Origin: Pseudomonadota bacterium
GTDB lineage: Bacteria; Pseudomonadota; Gammaproteobacteria; Acidiferrobacterales; UBA6901
Length of the DNA stretch: 64,000 nt
Assembly: GCA_021785795.1 (NCBI GenBank)
Contig: JAJYEK010000003.1
Coordinates: 1 to 64,000, forward strand
Reading direction: 5' to 3'
The notes under the pieces were generated by a model that searched no databases, was not told where the DNA came from, and saw only the letters and a program-made list of their open reading frames with translations. This document shows, in pieces, positions 55,329 to 63,449 of the stretch. Both the position numbers and the translations under genes were made by a program. The first letter of the stretch is position 1. Every line of letters starts with the position of its first letter.

Positions 55329-55345
55329 AGCACAATAATAGTGCA
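55329..55345. promoter_or_regulatory. NtrC site 2 upstream of glnA
   Basis: GCAC-AATAATA-GTGC matches the NtrC half-sites perfectly. Two sites spaced by about three helical turns are the usual glnA enhancer. This one ends right at the stop codon of the CDF gene (55346). Confidence 0.72.
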
Positions 55346-56515
55346 TCAATGAAAATAGACGGATATTGTAGCGATATCGGGATCCGGCTTCACGGCATCT
55401 TGCAATTGTTCCGCGAGACGCGCGGCAGAGGCGCAATCAGGAGCCGCGGTGAGCGGAATTACCAGTTCAATGCAGATCTGTCCCTCCAGGTAATGCAGGG
55501 TGATGCGCTCGATACAGGAGCTTGCCTCGATATTACGGAAGTACCGGTTAAGCCGCGCCAGTACCTGGTCGCGCAGCGGTAATGCCGATGACGGCGACCG
55601 GGCAGTGTCGTCTTCCGGATCGATGTGGACCATCACGTCCGCGATGCCGTCGATTTCCGTGATCAGCTTCATGCGCACCGCCTCGCTGATCTGGTGACCT
55701 TCAGACACGCTTATCGTCTCATCGACAAGCAGATGGACGTCGACCAGACCACGACCGCCGAGTCGCCGTGTGCGCAACAGATGCAGTGTCTTGACACCGC
55801 TTACCCCCAAAATTGCTGCACGTATGCGCTGCAGCTGGTCTGCATCGAGGCCGGTATCGATCAGTTCGTTTATCGCCGGCCAGCCCAGGCTGATGCCGAC
55901 CTTTCCGACGAACAGCGCTACACCGAGCGCCGCCACGGAATCCATGTAATGGAAGCCTGCCATGGAGCCGGCGATGCCGATGAATACGATTATCGATGAA
56001 ATCGCATCGCTGCGATGATGCCAGGCGTTGGCGTGCAGCAACTCGGACGAATAGCGCCGTGCCGTGCGCTCGGTAAAGCGGTACAAGCCCTCTTTTATCA
56101 GGATCGTCAGTCCTGATGCCCATAAGGTGAGTAGCGACGGCGGGGGGAATACCGTTCCGCTCAGCAGGCCCAAGCCGGCGCGCACCGCAATACTGACAGC
56201 CACCAGCAGCAGCACTGCTCCCAGGGCAACCGTTACCGCGGTCTCTATGCGGGCATGGCCGTATGGATGTTCTTCGTCGGCGGCCTTGGCGCTATGTGTG
56301 AGCGCGAACAGGACCATGGTGTCGGTTATCAGGTCGGAGAGTGTATGAAAACCGTCCGCAACGAGACCCTGTGAGCGTCCGACGAAGCCGATAACCACTT
56401 GGCCCAGCGCCAGGATCGCGTTGGCTGCGAGGCTGACGAAAGTGACCCGGCGACTGGCTTGATAGCGAATCGGATCGGTGTGGTCCAGCAATTTCGGAGC
56501 CGTTCCCTCGCTCAT
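55346..56515 (-). CDS. Cation diffusion facilitator (CDF/FieF-type)
   Basis: The 389-residue product has about six membrane spans and CDF metal-site segments (GLVADGFHTLSDLITD and NAWHHRSDAISSII) plus a cytoplasmic C-terminal domain with GRGLVDVHLLVDE that extends further, to about residue 389, than FieF (300 residues). It exports divalent metal such as zinc or iron. The tail after residue 290 resembles a second copy of the dimerisation fold (ERITLHYLEGQICIELVIPL). The ATG at 56515 overlaps the tusA stop as ATGA; the open frame extends upstream to 56611 but is not part of it. Which metal it moves is not evident. Confidence 0.88.
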   Translation of the reverse strand: MSEGTAPKLLDHTDPIRYQASRRVTFVSLAANAILALGQVVIGFVGRSQGLVADGFHTLSDLITDTMVLFALTHSAKAADEEHPYGHARIETAVTVALGAVLLLVAVSIAVRAGLGLLSGTVFPPPSLLTLWASGLTILIKEGLYRFTERTARRYSSELLHANAWHHRSDAISSIIVFIGIAGSMAGFHYMDSVAALGVALFVGKVGISLGWPAINELIDTGLDADQLQRIRAAILGVSGVKTLHLLRTRRLGGRGLVDVHLLVDETISVSEGHQISEAVRMKLITEIDGIADVMVHIDPEDDTARSPSSALPLRDQVLARLNRYFRNIEASSCIERITLHYLEGQICIELVIPLTAAPDCASAARLAEQLQDAVKPDPDIATISVYFH

Positions 56516-56754
56516 TGCGCCTTTTCCGGACTGCCGACCCGGACGGTTATGACCACCTCGCCGTTTTCGACGCCGCTGTCCAGCACCTCGTGTCCGCTGA
56601 TTCGACACCATGCCGGAATATCCTGCAGGGCGCCCGGGTCGGTGCAGCGCACCTCGAGAATGTCGCCGGAGTTTAGCCCGGCGATCCGATTCTGGGTCCG
56701 TATGACCGGCATCGGACAGAGCAAATTGCGGGCATCGAGCCGGTGGTGACCCAT
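56512..56754 (-). CDS. TusA-type sulfurtransferase
   Basis: The 80-residue product is a small sulfur carrier with the active-site segment LDARNLLCPMPVIRTQ; the cysteine in CPMP receives persulfide sulfur. The rest (GDILEVRCTDPGALQDIPAWC, HEVLDSGVENGEVVI) matches the SirA/TusA fold. It starts with ATG at 56754, sharing one base with the stop of the PP-loop gene upstream, and overlaps the CDF gene downstream. It likely relays sulfur to the upstream PP-loop enzyme, or into sulfur oxidation; the partner is inferred from coupling. Confidence 0.92.
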   Translation of the reverse strand: MGHHRLDARNLLCPMPVIRTQNRIAGLNSGDILEVRCTDPGALQDIPAWCRISGHEVLDSGVENGEVVITVRVGSPEKAQ

Positions 56755-57806
56755 CACAGGTACCAGCTCGCAGGAATTTCGTTGCCCGGAAGCGGAATCA
56801 CGTCGAGCAGCCGCGATCCGCCGCGCGGGTCGGTCACCTCGATCGTCACCTTTTCCGCGTGGCGTCCCTGACCGAACCGCGCGGTAAGGCGTGCCGCCAG
56901 TTCGATATCTGCGTCCGTGATGTCACCATCCATCAGCGCCAAAGGCCCGTGATGACTGGTGGCCTCCATATGCACGAACCGGCGGCGGTAGCCGCCCAGA
57001 TATCTGTTCTCGCCTTCTTCGCGCCCGATTATGAGCTTGAAATTTGGGCGGGGACGCAGGTGTCGACCAACTTTGAGCAGCATGATGTCATCGAGGTCGT
57101 AGAGCTTGTCTCCGCGAGTTGACCAAAGATCCGAAAGTCGGTTCGAATAACTGGCATCCGTGAGAAAACAGCACCCCCCGGCTGGCTGGGCATATTCGTG
57201 GTATCCATAGCTTTCTGCGAGCGCGATCTGCGGTTTGCGGTTCCGGCCATTCAGTGCCAGCAGTTTCTCCCGGTCGACCCAGCCCTCGCGCTCCGGCAGG
57301 GTTGGCGCCAGAAGCTTGGCGCATAGAGGTCGGAGCAGCCGGTCGAGCGCCCCGGACTCGCGCGCCACCACCGGCAAGGCGTCACGGCGCTGCGAGTTGG
57401 GACGCTGACCGATCACTTCGCCGGTGATAATGAAATCGAACCCGTGCGCTTCCATCCACTCGCGGGCTTTGCCAACCATGAAGCCCTTGCAGTCCAGGCA
57501 GGGGTTGAGATGTGCTCCATACCCGTGCTTCGGATTGATGACTACTGTCTTGTATTCCTCGACCACCTCGATCAGATGCAGCCTGATTCCAAGCTGTTCG
57601 GCTGCCCACAGGGCATTGTTACGTTGCGGCCTGTTCCGGCGGCGTTCGCGAATCGCATGGGTATGGCCCTCGACGCAGAAACCGGTATAGAAGTTGAGTC
57701 CTTCGACGTGGATGCCCTGATCGAGCATCAGGCGCGCCGCAAGCAGCGAATCGAGCCCGCCCGAAATCAGCGCCACTGCCTTGCGTGCCTGGGTCATCGT
57801 GGTCAT
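56754..57806 (-). CDS. PP-loop ATPase, MnmA/ThiI-like (tRNA thiolation candidate)
   Basis: The 350-residue product begins with an adenylating PP-loop, ALISGGLDSLLAARLM, and has cysteine pairs in NPCLDCKGFM and PAGGCCFLTD. This is the architecture of enzymes that activate a tRNA base with ATP and exchange oxygen for sulfur, often annotated as thiouridylase-like. A C-terminal domain (LKVGRHLRPRPNFKLIIGREEGEN, then HGPLALMDGDITDADI) is extra. The tusA gene begins on its stop codon, so a TusA-to-PP-loop sulfur relay is likely. The exact base or even substrate class is not known. Confidence 0.8.
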   Translation of the reverse strand: MTTMTQARKAVALISGGLDSLLAARLMLDQGIHVEGLNFYTGFCVEGHTHAIRERRRNRPQRNNALWAAEQLGIRLHLIEVVEEYKTVVINPKHGYGAHLNPCLDCKGFMVGKAREWMEAHGFDFIITGEVIGQRPNSQRRDALPVVARESGALDRLLRPLCAKLLAPTLPEREGWVDREKLLALNGRNRKPQIALAESYGYHEYAQPAGGCCFLTDASYSNRLSDLWSTRGDKLYDLDDIMLLKVGRHLRPRPNFKLIIGREEGENRYLGGYRRRFVHMEATSHHGPLALMDGDITDADIELAARLTARFGQGRHAEKVTIEVTDPRGGSRLLDVIPLPGNEIPASWYL

Positions 57807-58452
57807 GTCGTTGTCTACAAGACAAGTTTCCCTGTGAGCCTTGAGCAGGTAGGGCGATTCCGAGATGACCGGTCCGTCACCGAGGGCCGCCTGCCCGGAC
57901 CGTAGAGGATTTTAAACCATCTGATCTTGCCCGAGACCCCTTTGGGTCGGGATAGATACTGCGCAGCCTCAAAAAAACACATCTACAATCAGTAACTTGT
58001 AAATTTAATCAGCCGGGAATAGGTGCTGCGGTAAGATGGGTCCTGCAGGCACCCCGCAGCCAATGTAATCTGTGGGTGCGGGTTTGCCTGCGGCCCAGTT
58101 CCTCCCCGGTGGTTCGGGTTGGACGTCACGGCGCACCGTAACGTCTGGGCATGAACCTTAAGCGAATTTGCGGCGCGTGTCCAATCAGTTCTTCCGGGCT
58201 AAATTGACGAAGGGAAGATCGTATTGTGCGGAAATGCCGGAAATGGATCGCGGTTGCGCGTGTGCTTCGCGATCAAACTCGGCACTTGTGCAGCGTTGTC
58301 CCGATTTGAACTGGAATGGGTCGTGCCACCAGTGGCTTGGTCCGTCTGGTATAATCTGCGCTCAGGCCGCGCGGCGCAGGGGGGTTGCAGGGCCGCGATA
58401 CTGATGACTCATGCACCGGCCTCCAACCGTAACCGGAAGTCTGGATCTGAAG
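57807..58452. other. Intergenic region between divergent PP-loop and mtgA genes
   Basis: Short plus-strand frames (58168-58404 and 58224-58643) have no known family and are judged chance. It contains an extended -10 promoter toward mtgA at 58347-58355. No RNA gene was recognised. Confidence 0.5.
58347..58355 (+). promoter_or_regulatory. Extended -10 promoter before mtgA
   Basis: TGG followed by a perfect TATAAT forms an extended -10 element; no good -35 box is present. It lies about 55-100 bases before the mtgA start candidates. Confidence 0.5.
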
Positions 58453-59280
58453 ATGGCAAGGGCAAGACGTCGATCAGGGTGGTTGGCGCGCGTATTCCGC
58501 TGGACTCTGCGCATCCTCCTGCTCCTGGTAGTTGCCGATTTGGTTTATCTCGCAAGCCTTTGGCCAAACTGGCAGCGGCTCGAGCACGGCGCAATTCCCG
58601 AGACGAGCTTCATCCGGCATTACCTCTCCGTGCGGGCGGCTAACCATTGGCCACGGCTGCGCTGGGACCCCGTACCCCTGTGGGAGATTCCCGGCTATGT
58701 GCAGCGCGCAGTGATCGTGGCAGAGGACAGCCGCTTTTATCAAGAAAAAGATGGGTTTGATCTGACCGCGATCCGTGATGCATTCCTGTACAACATCGAG
58801 AAAGGCCGTATTGTCTATGGCGCCAGTACGATTTCTCAGCAGACCGCCAAGAATCTGTTTCTGACGCCGTCACGCACCTTGCTCCGAAAGGGTAACGAAA
58901 CACTGCTTACCTGGGGTCTGACGCACCATCTTACCAAGCGCCGGATACTGGAAATCTACCTCAACACCGCCCAATTTGGACGCGGAATTTACGGGGTCGA
59001 GGCGGCGTCCGAGGCCTACTGGGGAATTCCGGTTTCCCGGCTTTCCCTGGTTCAGGCCGTTGACTTGGCGGCGACATTGCCGAGTCCGGTCCGAAACAAT
59101 CCTGCGCACCGCGGTCCGTTTTTTGTGCACCATTCCCGGAAGATCCTCAGTCAGATGGTGCGTCTCTATGCGGTTTCCGCGGGGGCGCCGGTTCCGGCAG
59201 AGAAAGCCCGCGATCCGGGCGGCTCCACGGGGACAGCGGCAGCGGGCGCCACGGCAGTCCGGAGTTCACGCCCGATCTAG
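58453..59280 (+). CDS. mtgA: Monofunctional biosynthetic peptidoglycan transglycosylase
   Basis: MtgA polymerises lipid II into glycan strands. The product, about 275 residues, has an N-terminal membrane anchor (WTLRILLLLVVADLVYLASL) and a GT51 domain: VIVAEDSRFYQEKDGFD with the catalytic Glu, GASTISQQTAKNLFL, and KRRILEIYLNTAQFG. I prefer the ATG at 58453, with one at 58411 in frame. The C-terminal tail of about 30 residues after the domain is Gly/Ala/Pro-rich and unusual. glyQ follows. Confidence 0.95.
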   Translation: MARARRRSGWLARVFRWTLRILLLLVVADLVYLASLWPNWQRLEHGAIPETSFIRHYLSVRAANHWPRLRWDPVPLWEIPGYVQRAVIVAEDSRFYQEKDGFDLTAIRDAFLYNIEKGRIVYGASTISQQTAKNLFLTPSRTLLRKGNETLLTWGLTHHLTKRRILEIYLNTAQFGRGIYGVEAASEAYWGIPVSRLSLVQAVDLAATLPSPVRNNPAHRGPFFVHHSRKILSQMVRLYAVSAGAPVPAEKARDPGGSTGTAAAGATAVRSSRPI

Positions 59281-59342
59281 GGCGTTGCAGGTTATAATGC
59301 CGGCGGTCGAGCCATCCAATACAATCAGCAAAAGGCCAAATT

Positions 59343-60224
59343 CTGAACTTCCAGGATCTCATACTCTCGCTGCAGCGGTACTGGGCCGATCAAGGCTGCA
59401 TCATTCTCCAGCCGTATGACATGGAGATGGGAGCCGGGACGTTCCATACGGCCACATTTCTACGTGCGTTGGGACCTGAACCGTGGCGAGCCGCCTATGT
59501 TCAACCGTCGCGACGCCCGAAGGACGGGCGCTACGGTGATAACCCGAATCGGCTGCAGCACTACTACCAGTTTCAGGTGGTGCTTAAACCGTCGCCCGAC
59601 AATATCCAGGATCTTTATCTCGGGTCGCTGGCGAAACTCGGCATCGATACCCGCGTGCACGATGTGCGGTTCGTGGAGGATGACTGGGAGTCGCCTACGC
59701 TGGGGGCCTGGGGGTTGGGCTGGGAGGTATGGCTAGATGGCATGGAGGTGACCCAGTTCACGTATTTCCAGGAGGTCGGGAGTCTGCCCTGTAAGCCGGT
59801 GCTCGGCGAGATCACATACGGGCTCGAACGCCTTGCCATGTACCTGCAGGGTGTCGACAGCGTCTTTGATATCAAGTGGACAGAGGGTGTCAGTTACGGT
59901 GACGTGTATCACCAGAACGAAGTCGAGCAGTCGCGCTACAACTTCGAGCACAGCAACATAAACTGGTTGTTTCAGCAGTTCAACGACTTTGAAGGCGAGG
60001 CGCGGCGCCTCATGGCCGAGAAGCTTCCGTTACCGGGTTTTGAGATGGTCATGAAATGCTCACACACTTTTAACCTGCTGGATGCGCGCGGCGCCATATC
60101 CACGACTGAGCGCGCCGCCTACATGGGGCGTGTGCGGGTCCTGGCGCGGCTCGTGGCGCAGAGCTACTTCGATTCGCGCCAAGCCCTAGGTTTTCCCCTG
60201 CTGAAGCAGGCGCGACGCAAATAG
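59343..60224 (+). CDS. glyQ: Glycyl-tRNA synthetase alpha subunit, non-standard start codon
   Basis: The alpha subunit carries the catalytic core of the bacterial alpha2-beta2 glycyl-tRNA synthetase. The conserved N-terminus [17 protein letters not shown], then [20 protein letters not shown], is encoded from 59346, but no ATG, GTG or TTG lies in frame between the stop at 59295 and the internal ATG at 59421. The start must be CTG at 59343 or ATT at 59340; AAAGG lies 7 bases before the CTG. The rest is full length: [20 protein letters not shown], then [19 protein letters not shown]. Beginning at 59421 would remove a conserved segment. glyS follows after 3 bases. Confidence 0.92.
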   Translation: MNFQDLILSLQRYWADQGCIILQPYDMEMGAGTFHTATFLRALGPEPWRAAYVQPSRRPKDGRYGDNPNRLQHYYQFQVVLKPSPDNIQDLYLGSLAKLGIDTRVHDVRFVEDDWESPTLGAWGLGWEVWLDGMEVTQFTYFQEVGSLPCKPVLGEITYGLERLAMYLQGVDSVFDIKWTEGVSYGDVYHQNEVEQSRYNFEHSNINWLFQQFNDFEGEARRLMAEKLPLPGFEMVMKCSHTFNLLDARGAISTTERAAYMGRVRVLARLVAQSYFDSRQALGFPLLKQARRK

Positions 60225-60227
60225 GCC

Positions 60228-62450
60228 ATGAACGCAGCGTCCCGCAAGGTGAAGAGAAATCGTACCCACCGTGCACCAACCGGTGACTTTCTTCTGGTCG
60301 AGATTCTTACCGAGGAACTTCCACCCAAGTCGCTCCAGCGTCTTGCCGTTGTGTTTGCGGCCGGCGTCATGGAAGGTCTGCGCCAGAATGCTCTGCTGTC
60401 GGCTGACAGTACGCATGAGGTGTTTGCAACTCCACGGCGTCTGGCTCTGCTTGCGTCAGGAGTGCTCGGGCGCCAGCCGGATCGCGTAATCGAGCGCCGC
60501 GGTCCTCCGGTGGCAGCGGGCTACGATTCCGCCGGAAATCCTACAGCGGCCCTGACCGGATTTGCGAAGTCTTGTGGCGTCGATCCCGGCAAGCTCGAGC
60601 GGCGCGCAGGCGAGAAGGGTGAATACTTCGTGTACTGCTCGAAGCAGAAAGGGGAACCGCTGGCGCGACATTTGGGCACAATCGTCGCCGCGAGCTTGAA
60701 CAAATTGCCAGTTGCCAAACTCATGCGGTGGGGTGATGGCGAAGTCGAGTTCGTACGGCCGGTTCACCGCCTCGTGATGATGCATGGCGCACGTGTGGTT
60801 GCGGGCGAAGTCTTCGGGCTGCGGAGCGGCAACGTGACCTGCGGACATCGCTTTCTTGGCCGTCGTGAGCTGGCCATTCCTCATGCCGCGCGCTATGCCG
60901 ACACGCTGCGCCGTAGCGGCCATGTCATTGCCAGCATTGCGGAGCGCCGTGGCGAGATCGAGCGACAACTGCGTGTGGCAGCCGCAAGAGTAAAAAAGGG
61001 CGCCCAGGTTCTGGACACGGCAGGAACGCTGCCTCAGTTTCCCGGAGAGGAATGGGGGTTCGCGGCGGAAGAAGTTGTCCGAAATAATGTCGGACTGCTG
61101 GATGAGGTCGCAGCCCTGGTGGAGTGGCCGGTTGTCTATGCAGGTGCATTCAATGCGGATTTTCTGAATGTGCCCATCCCCTGCCTGGCGCTGAGCATGC
61201 AGCATCACCAGAGATATTTTCCGCTGGTTCACGGCAGCGCGAGTGGGGGCATGCTTCCACGATTCCTGATGGTGAGCAACATGGAGACCCGGGTACCCCA
61301 GCATATCGTGCATGGCAACGAGCGCGTGCTGCGAGCCCGTCTGAGTGACGCCAGGTTTTTTTATGAGCAGGACAGGAGAACGCGGCTGGAAGAGCGTGTA
61401 CCCAAGCTTGCGGGCGTGGTGTATCAAAACAAGCTGGGCAGTCAGCTCGAGCGCGTGCACCGTCTGGAAAAGCTTGCTGGTGAGATTGCCCGGCGCATTG
61501 GCATGGCAGATACCGACAGACGCGATGCAGAGCGTGCGGCCCTGCTGTGCAAGGCCGACCTGCTGACCGAGATGGTCGGCGAATTCCCCGAGTTGCAGGG
61601 ATACATGGGAGCCGATTATGCCCGGCACGATGGTGAGTCCAATGGTGTCGAGCAAGCGATACGCGCGCATTATTCGCCCCGCTTTTCTGGAGACCGCCTG
61701 CCGCCGACGCTGGCCGGCGTGTGTTTGGCGCTGGCAGACAAGCTCGACACCCTGGTCGGAATCTACGGCGTGGGTTTGGTTCCGACCGGAGACAAGGATC
61801 CATACGGGCTGCGGCGGCAGGCGCTGGGGGTTGTGCGTATACTCACGGAGCGCTCGCTTGCGCTGGACTTGGAGGGTCTCCTGGGGCTTGCGCGCGGATG
61901 TTTCGATCCGGACGTGCTCTGCGGAGACGTAGTACAGGACCTCAGTGCATTTCTGCTGGAGCGGCTCAAGCCTTATCTGCGCGACAAAGGGTTTCTTCCA
62001 GACGAGATCGACGCGGTTCTGAGTTTGCGCCCGACGCGTCTCGATCAGGTGCTGCCGCGGCTTGAGGCCCTTCAGGCATTTCGGCGATTGCCAGAGGCCG
62101 AGGCGCTGGCGAGCGCAAATAAGCGCATCCGCAACATCCTCCGTCAAGCCGGCGTGGTCCAGGCTGGTCGCGTGGAAGCGGGCCTGCTGACCGATCCTGC
62201 CGAGCAGCAGCTGGCGCATCAGCTGGGCGCATTGCGCCAGCAGGTCGAGGAGTTGGTCGGGCGCGGTGATTTCGCCGAAGCTTTGAGGCGGCTGGCCGGG
62301 CTACGTGGTGCGGTCGATCAATTCTTTGACAAAGTAATGGTCATGTCTGACGACGTCCGGATACGGAGCAACCGGCTGGCGCTGCTGGTTGAACTTAGCG
62401 GCCTGTTCCTGGGCGCTGCCGACATTTCGAAGCTGCAGATCCGGCAATAA
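60228..62450 (+). CDS. glyS: Glycyl-tRNA synthetase beta subunit
   Basis: The 740-residue beta subunit binds tRNA-Gly. It opens, after a basic 20-residue extension, with GDFLLVEILTEELPPKSLQRL, has VVYQNKLGSQLERVHRLEKLA and ADLLTEMVGEFPELQGYMG, the LADKLDTLVGIYGVGLVPTG segment, and ends in an anticodon-binding DALR-like domain (KVMVMSDDVRIRSNRLALL). It is slightly longer than E. coli GlyS (689). It overlaps nothing and begins 3 bases after glyQ, so both are made together. Confidence 0.97.
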   Translation: MNAASRKVKRNRTHRAPTGDFLLVEILTEELPPKSLQRLAVVFAAGVMEGLRQNALLSADSTHEVFATPRRLALLASGVLGRQPDRVIERRGPPVAAGYDSAGNPTAALTGFAKSCGVDPGKLERRAGEKGEYFVYCSKQKGEPLARHLGTIVAASLNKLPVAKLMRWGDGEVEFVRPVHRLVMMHGARVVAGEVFGLRSGNVTCGHRFLGRRELAIPHAARYADTLRRSGHVIASIAERRGEIERQLRVAAARVKKGAQVLDTAGTLPQFPGEEWGFAAEEVVRNNVGLLDEVAALVEWPVVYAGAFNADFLNVPIPCLALSMQHHQRYFPLVHGSASGGMLPRFLMVSNMETRVPQHIVHGNERVLRARLSDARFFYEQDRRTRLEERVPKLAGVVYQNKLGSQLERVHRLEKLAGEIARRIGMADTDRRDAERAALLCKADLLTEMVGEFPELQGYMGADYARHDGESNGVEQAIRAHYSPRFSGDRLPPTLAGVCLALADKLDTLVGIYGVGLVPTGDKDPYGLRRQALGVVRILTERSLALDLEGLLGLARGCFDPDVLCGDVVQDLSAFLLERLKPYLRDKGFLPDEIDAVLSLRPTRLDQVLPRLEALQAFRRLPEAEALASANKRIRNILRQAGVVQAGRVEAGLLTDPAEQQLAHQLGALRQQVEELVGRGDFAEALRRLAGLRGAVDQFFDKVMVMSDDVRIRSNRLALLVELSGLFLGAADISKLQIRQ

Positions 62451-62476
62451 TAATCGAGGTGCTAAAGGGGGCGGCG

Positions 62477-62806
62477 ATGAACCCGGATTCATATCAGGAC
62501 ATGCTGGCTGCAGTCCAGGCTTTTCATGACAAGCACAGGTTCCGCGAAAGCGGCGGGGAGGAGCTTGTTTATCGTGTGGCGCTCATGACCGAGGAACTGG
62601 GTGAAATATCCGCATGTGTGACCAAGGGAAAGAGCGGTGACGCGCTTGCGGAAGAGGTTGCCGATCTGTTCATTCTGGTTCTCGGTACCGCGATCAGTGG
62701 CGGATTCGATTTGCGGCAGGCGTTCTGGGACAAGATGGGCAAACTCGAGTCCCGCCAGGGTCGGATGATCAACGGACGGATACGTGTCTCAGAATTCCGC
62801 GACTAG
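62477..62806 (+). CDS. MazG-like nucleotide pyrophosphohydrolase
   Basis: The 109-residue product is a single MazG-type helical domain: MTEELGEISACVTKG with the EExxE metal site, then LAEEVADLFILVLGTA with the ExxD partner. Such enzymes hydrolyse NTPs, often modified ones, to NMP and pyrophosphate. AGGGGG lies before the ATG at 62477; a GTG at 62459 is also in frame. It is encoded 26 bases after glyS and precedes the gmhB-like gene, so it is likely part of the same operon. Confidence 0.85.
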   Translation: MNPDSYQDMLAAVQAFHDKHRFRESGGEELVYRVALMTEELGEISACVTKGKSGDALAEEVADLFILVLGTAISGGFDLRQAFWDKMGKLESRQGRMINGRIRVSEFRD

Positions 62807-62920
62807 GCTGGTGTCCCCTGTTCTCGTGGGGGCGGGCGCGCTATCGGGACTCGCTGCACCCGCATCCGACCGGATGGCACACTTCGTTAGGTACCGGTGC
62901 CTACTTTTGGGCGTGAATCG

Positions 62921-63448
62921 ATGAAGCTACTTATCCTGAGCCGTGACGGTGTCATCAACAGGCCACTTGCCGAGGGTGTCCGGAATCCGGACGACTGGGC
63001 ACCATTGCCGGGCAGTCTGGAGGCACTGGCACGGCTGCAGCGGGAAGGTTACCGTGTTGTTGTTGCGACTGCGCAACCCGGCGTGGCGCTCGGTGCGCCT
63101 GGCATGGAAATGCTCAACCGCATTCACGTGCGAATGCTGGAGTCGGTGCGCAACAAGGGCGGTCAGGTAGACGCGGTGTTTGTCTGTCCGCATGCGGCTG
63201 ATGCGGGATGCCGTTGCCGGCCACCACACCCCGGGCTATATGTGGAGATTGCCGATCGATTCAAGATCAATTTGTCGTCGGTTCATGCCGTGTGCGCAAC
63301 CGGAGATGAGGCGGATGCGGCCAGGACTGCCGGCGCGCAGCCGGTGCTGCTCGGTGGCGCCGGAAGGGAGACGGTGCGGGCAGATGCGGGCTTCGGCAGC
63401 CTCGATGCCTTTATCGACGCCCTGATAGCAGGCCAGGTGGCGTGCTGA
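62921..63448 (+). CDS. GmhB-like HAD protein with lost catalytic residues
   Basis: The 175-residue product aligns with D-glycero-D-manno-heptose 1,7-bisphosphate 7-phosphatase (GmhB). The zinc site CPHAADAGCRC is kept, but motif I reads LSRDGVIN instead of LDRDGVIN, so the nucleophilic Asp is Ser. Motif II is TAQPG for TNQSG, and the motif III Lys is Pro (CRPPHPG for CRKPHPG). A true phosphatase is therefore unlikely. The start is ATG at 62921; a GTG at 62897 would add 8 residues. Position between glyS and plsC is the normal gmhB location in several gammaproteobacteria. Confidence 0.85.
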   Translation: MKLLILSRDGVINRPLAEGVRNPDDWAPLPGSLEALARLQREGYRVVVATAQPGVALGAPGMEMLNRIHVRMLESVRNKGGQVDAVFVCPHAADAGCRCRPPHPGLYVEIADRFKINLSSVHAVCATGDEADAARTAGAQPVLLGGAGRETVRADAGFGSLDAFIDALIAGQVAC

Positions 63449-63449
63449 T

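Noticed and set aside
60456..62219. 587-codon open frame on the minus strand
   Set aside because: It lies wholly inside glyS, antisense, and its composition (Gln, His, Arg, Cys rich) is that of a shadow frame.
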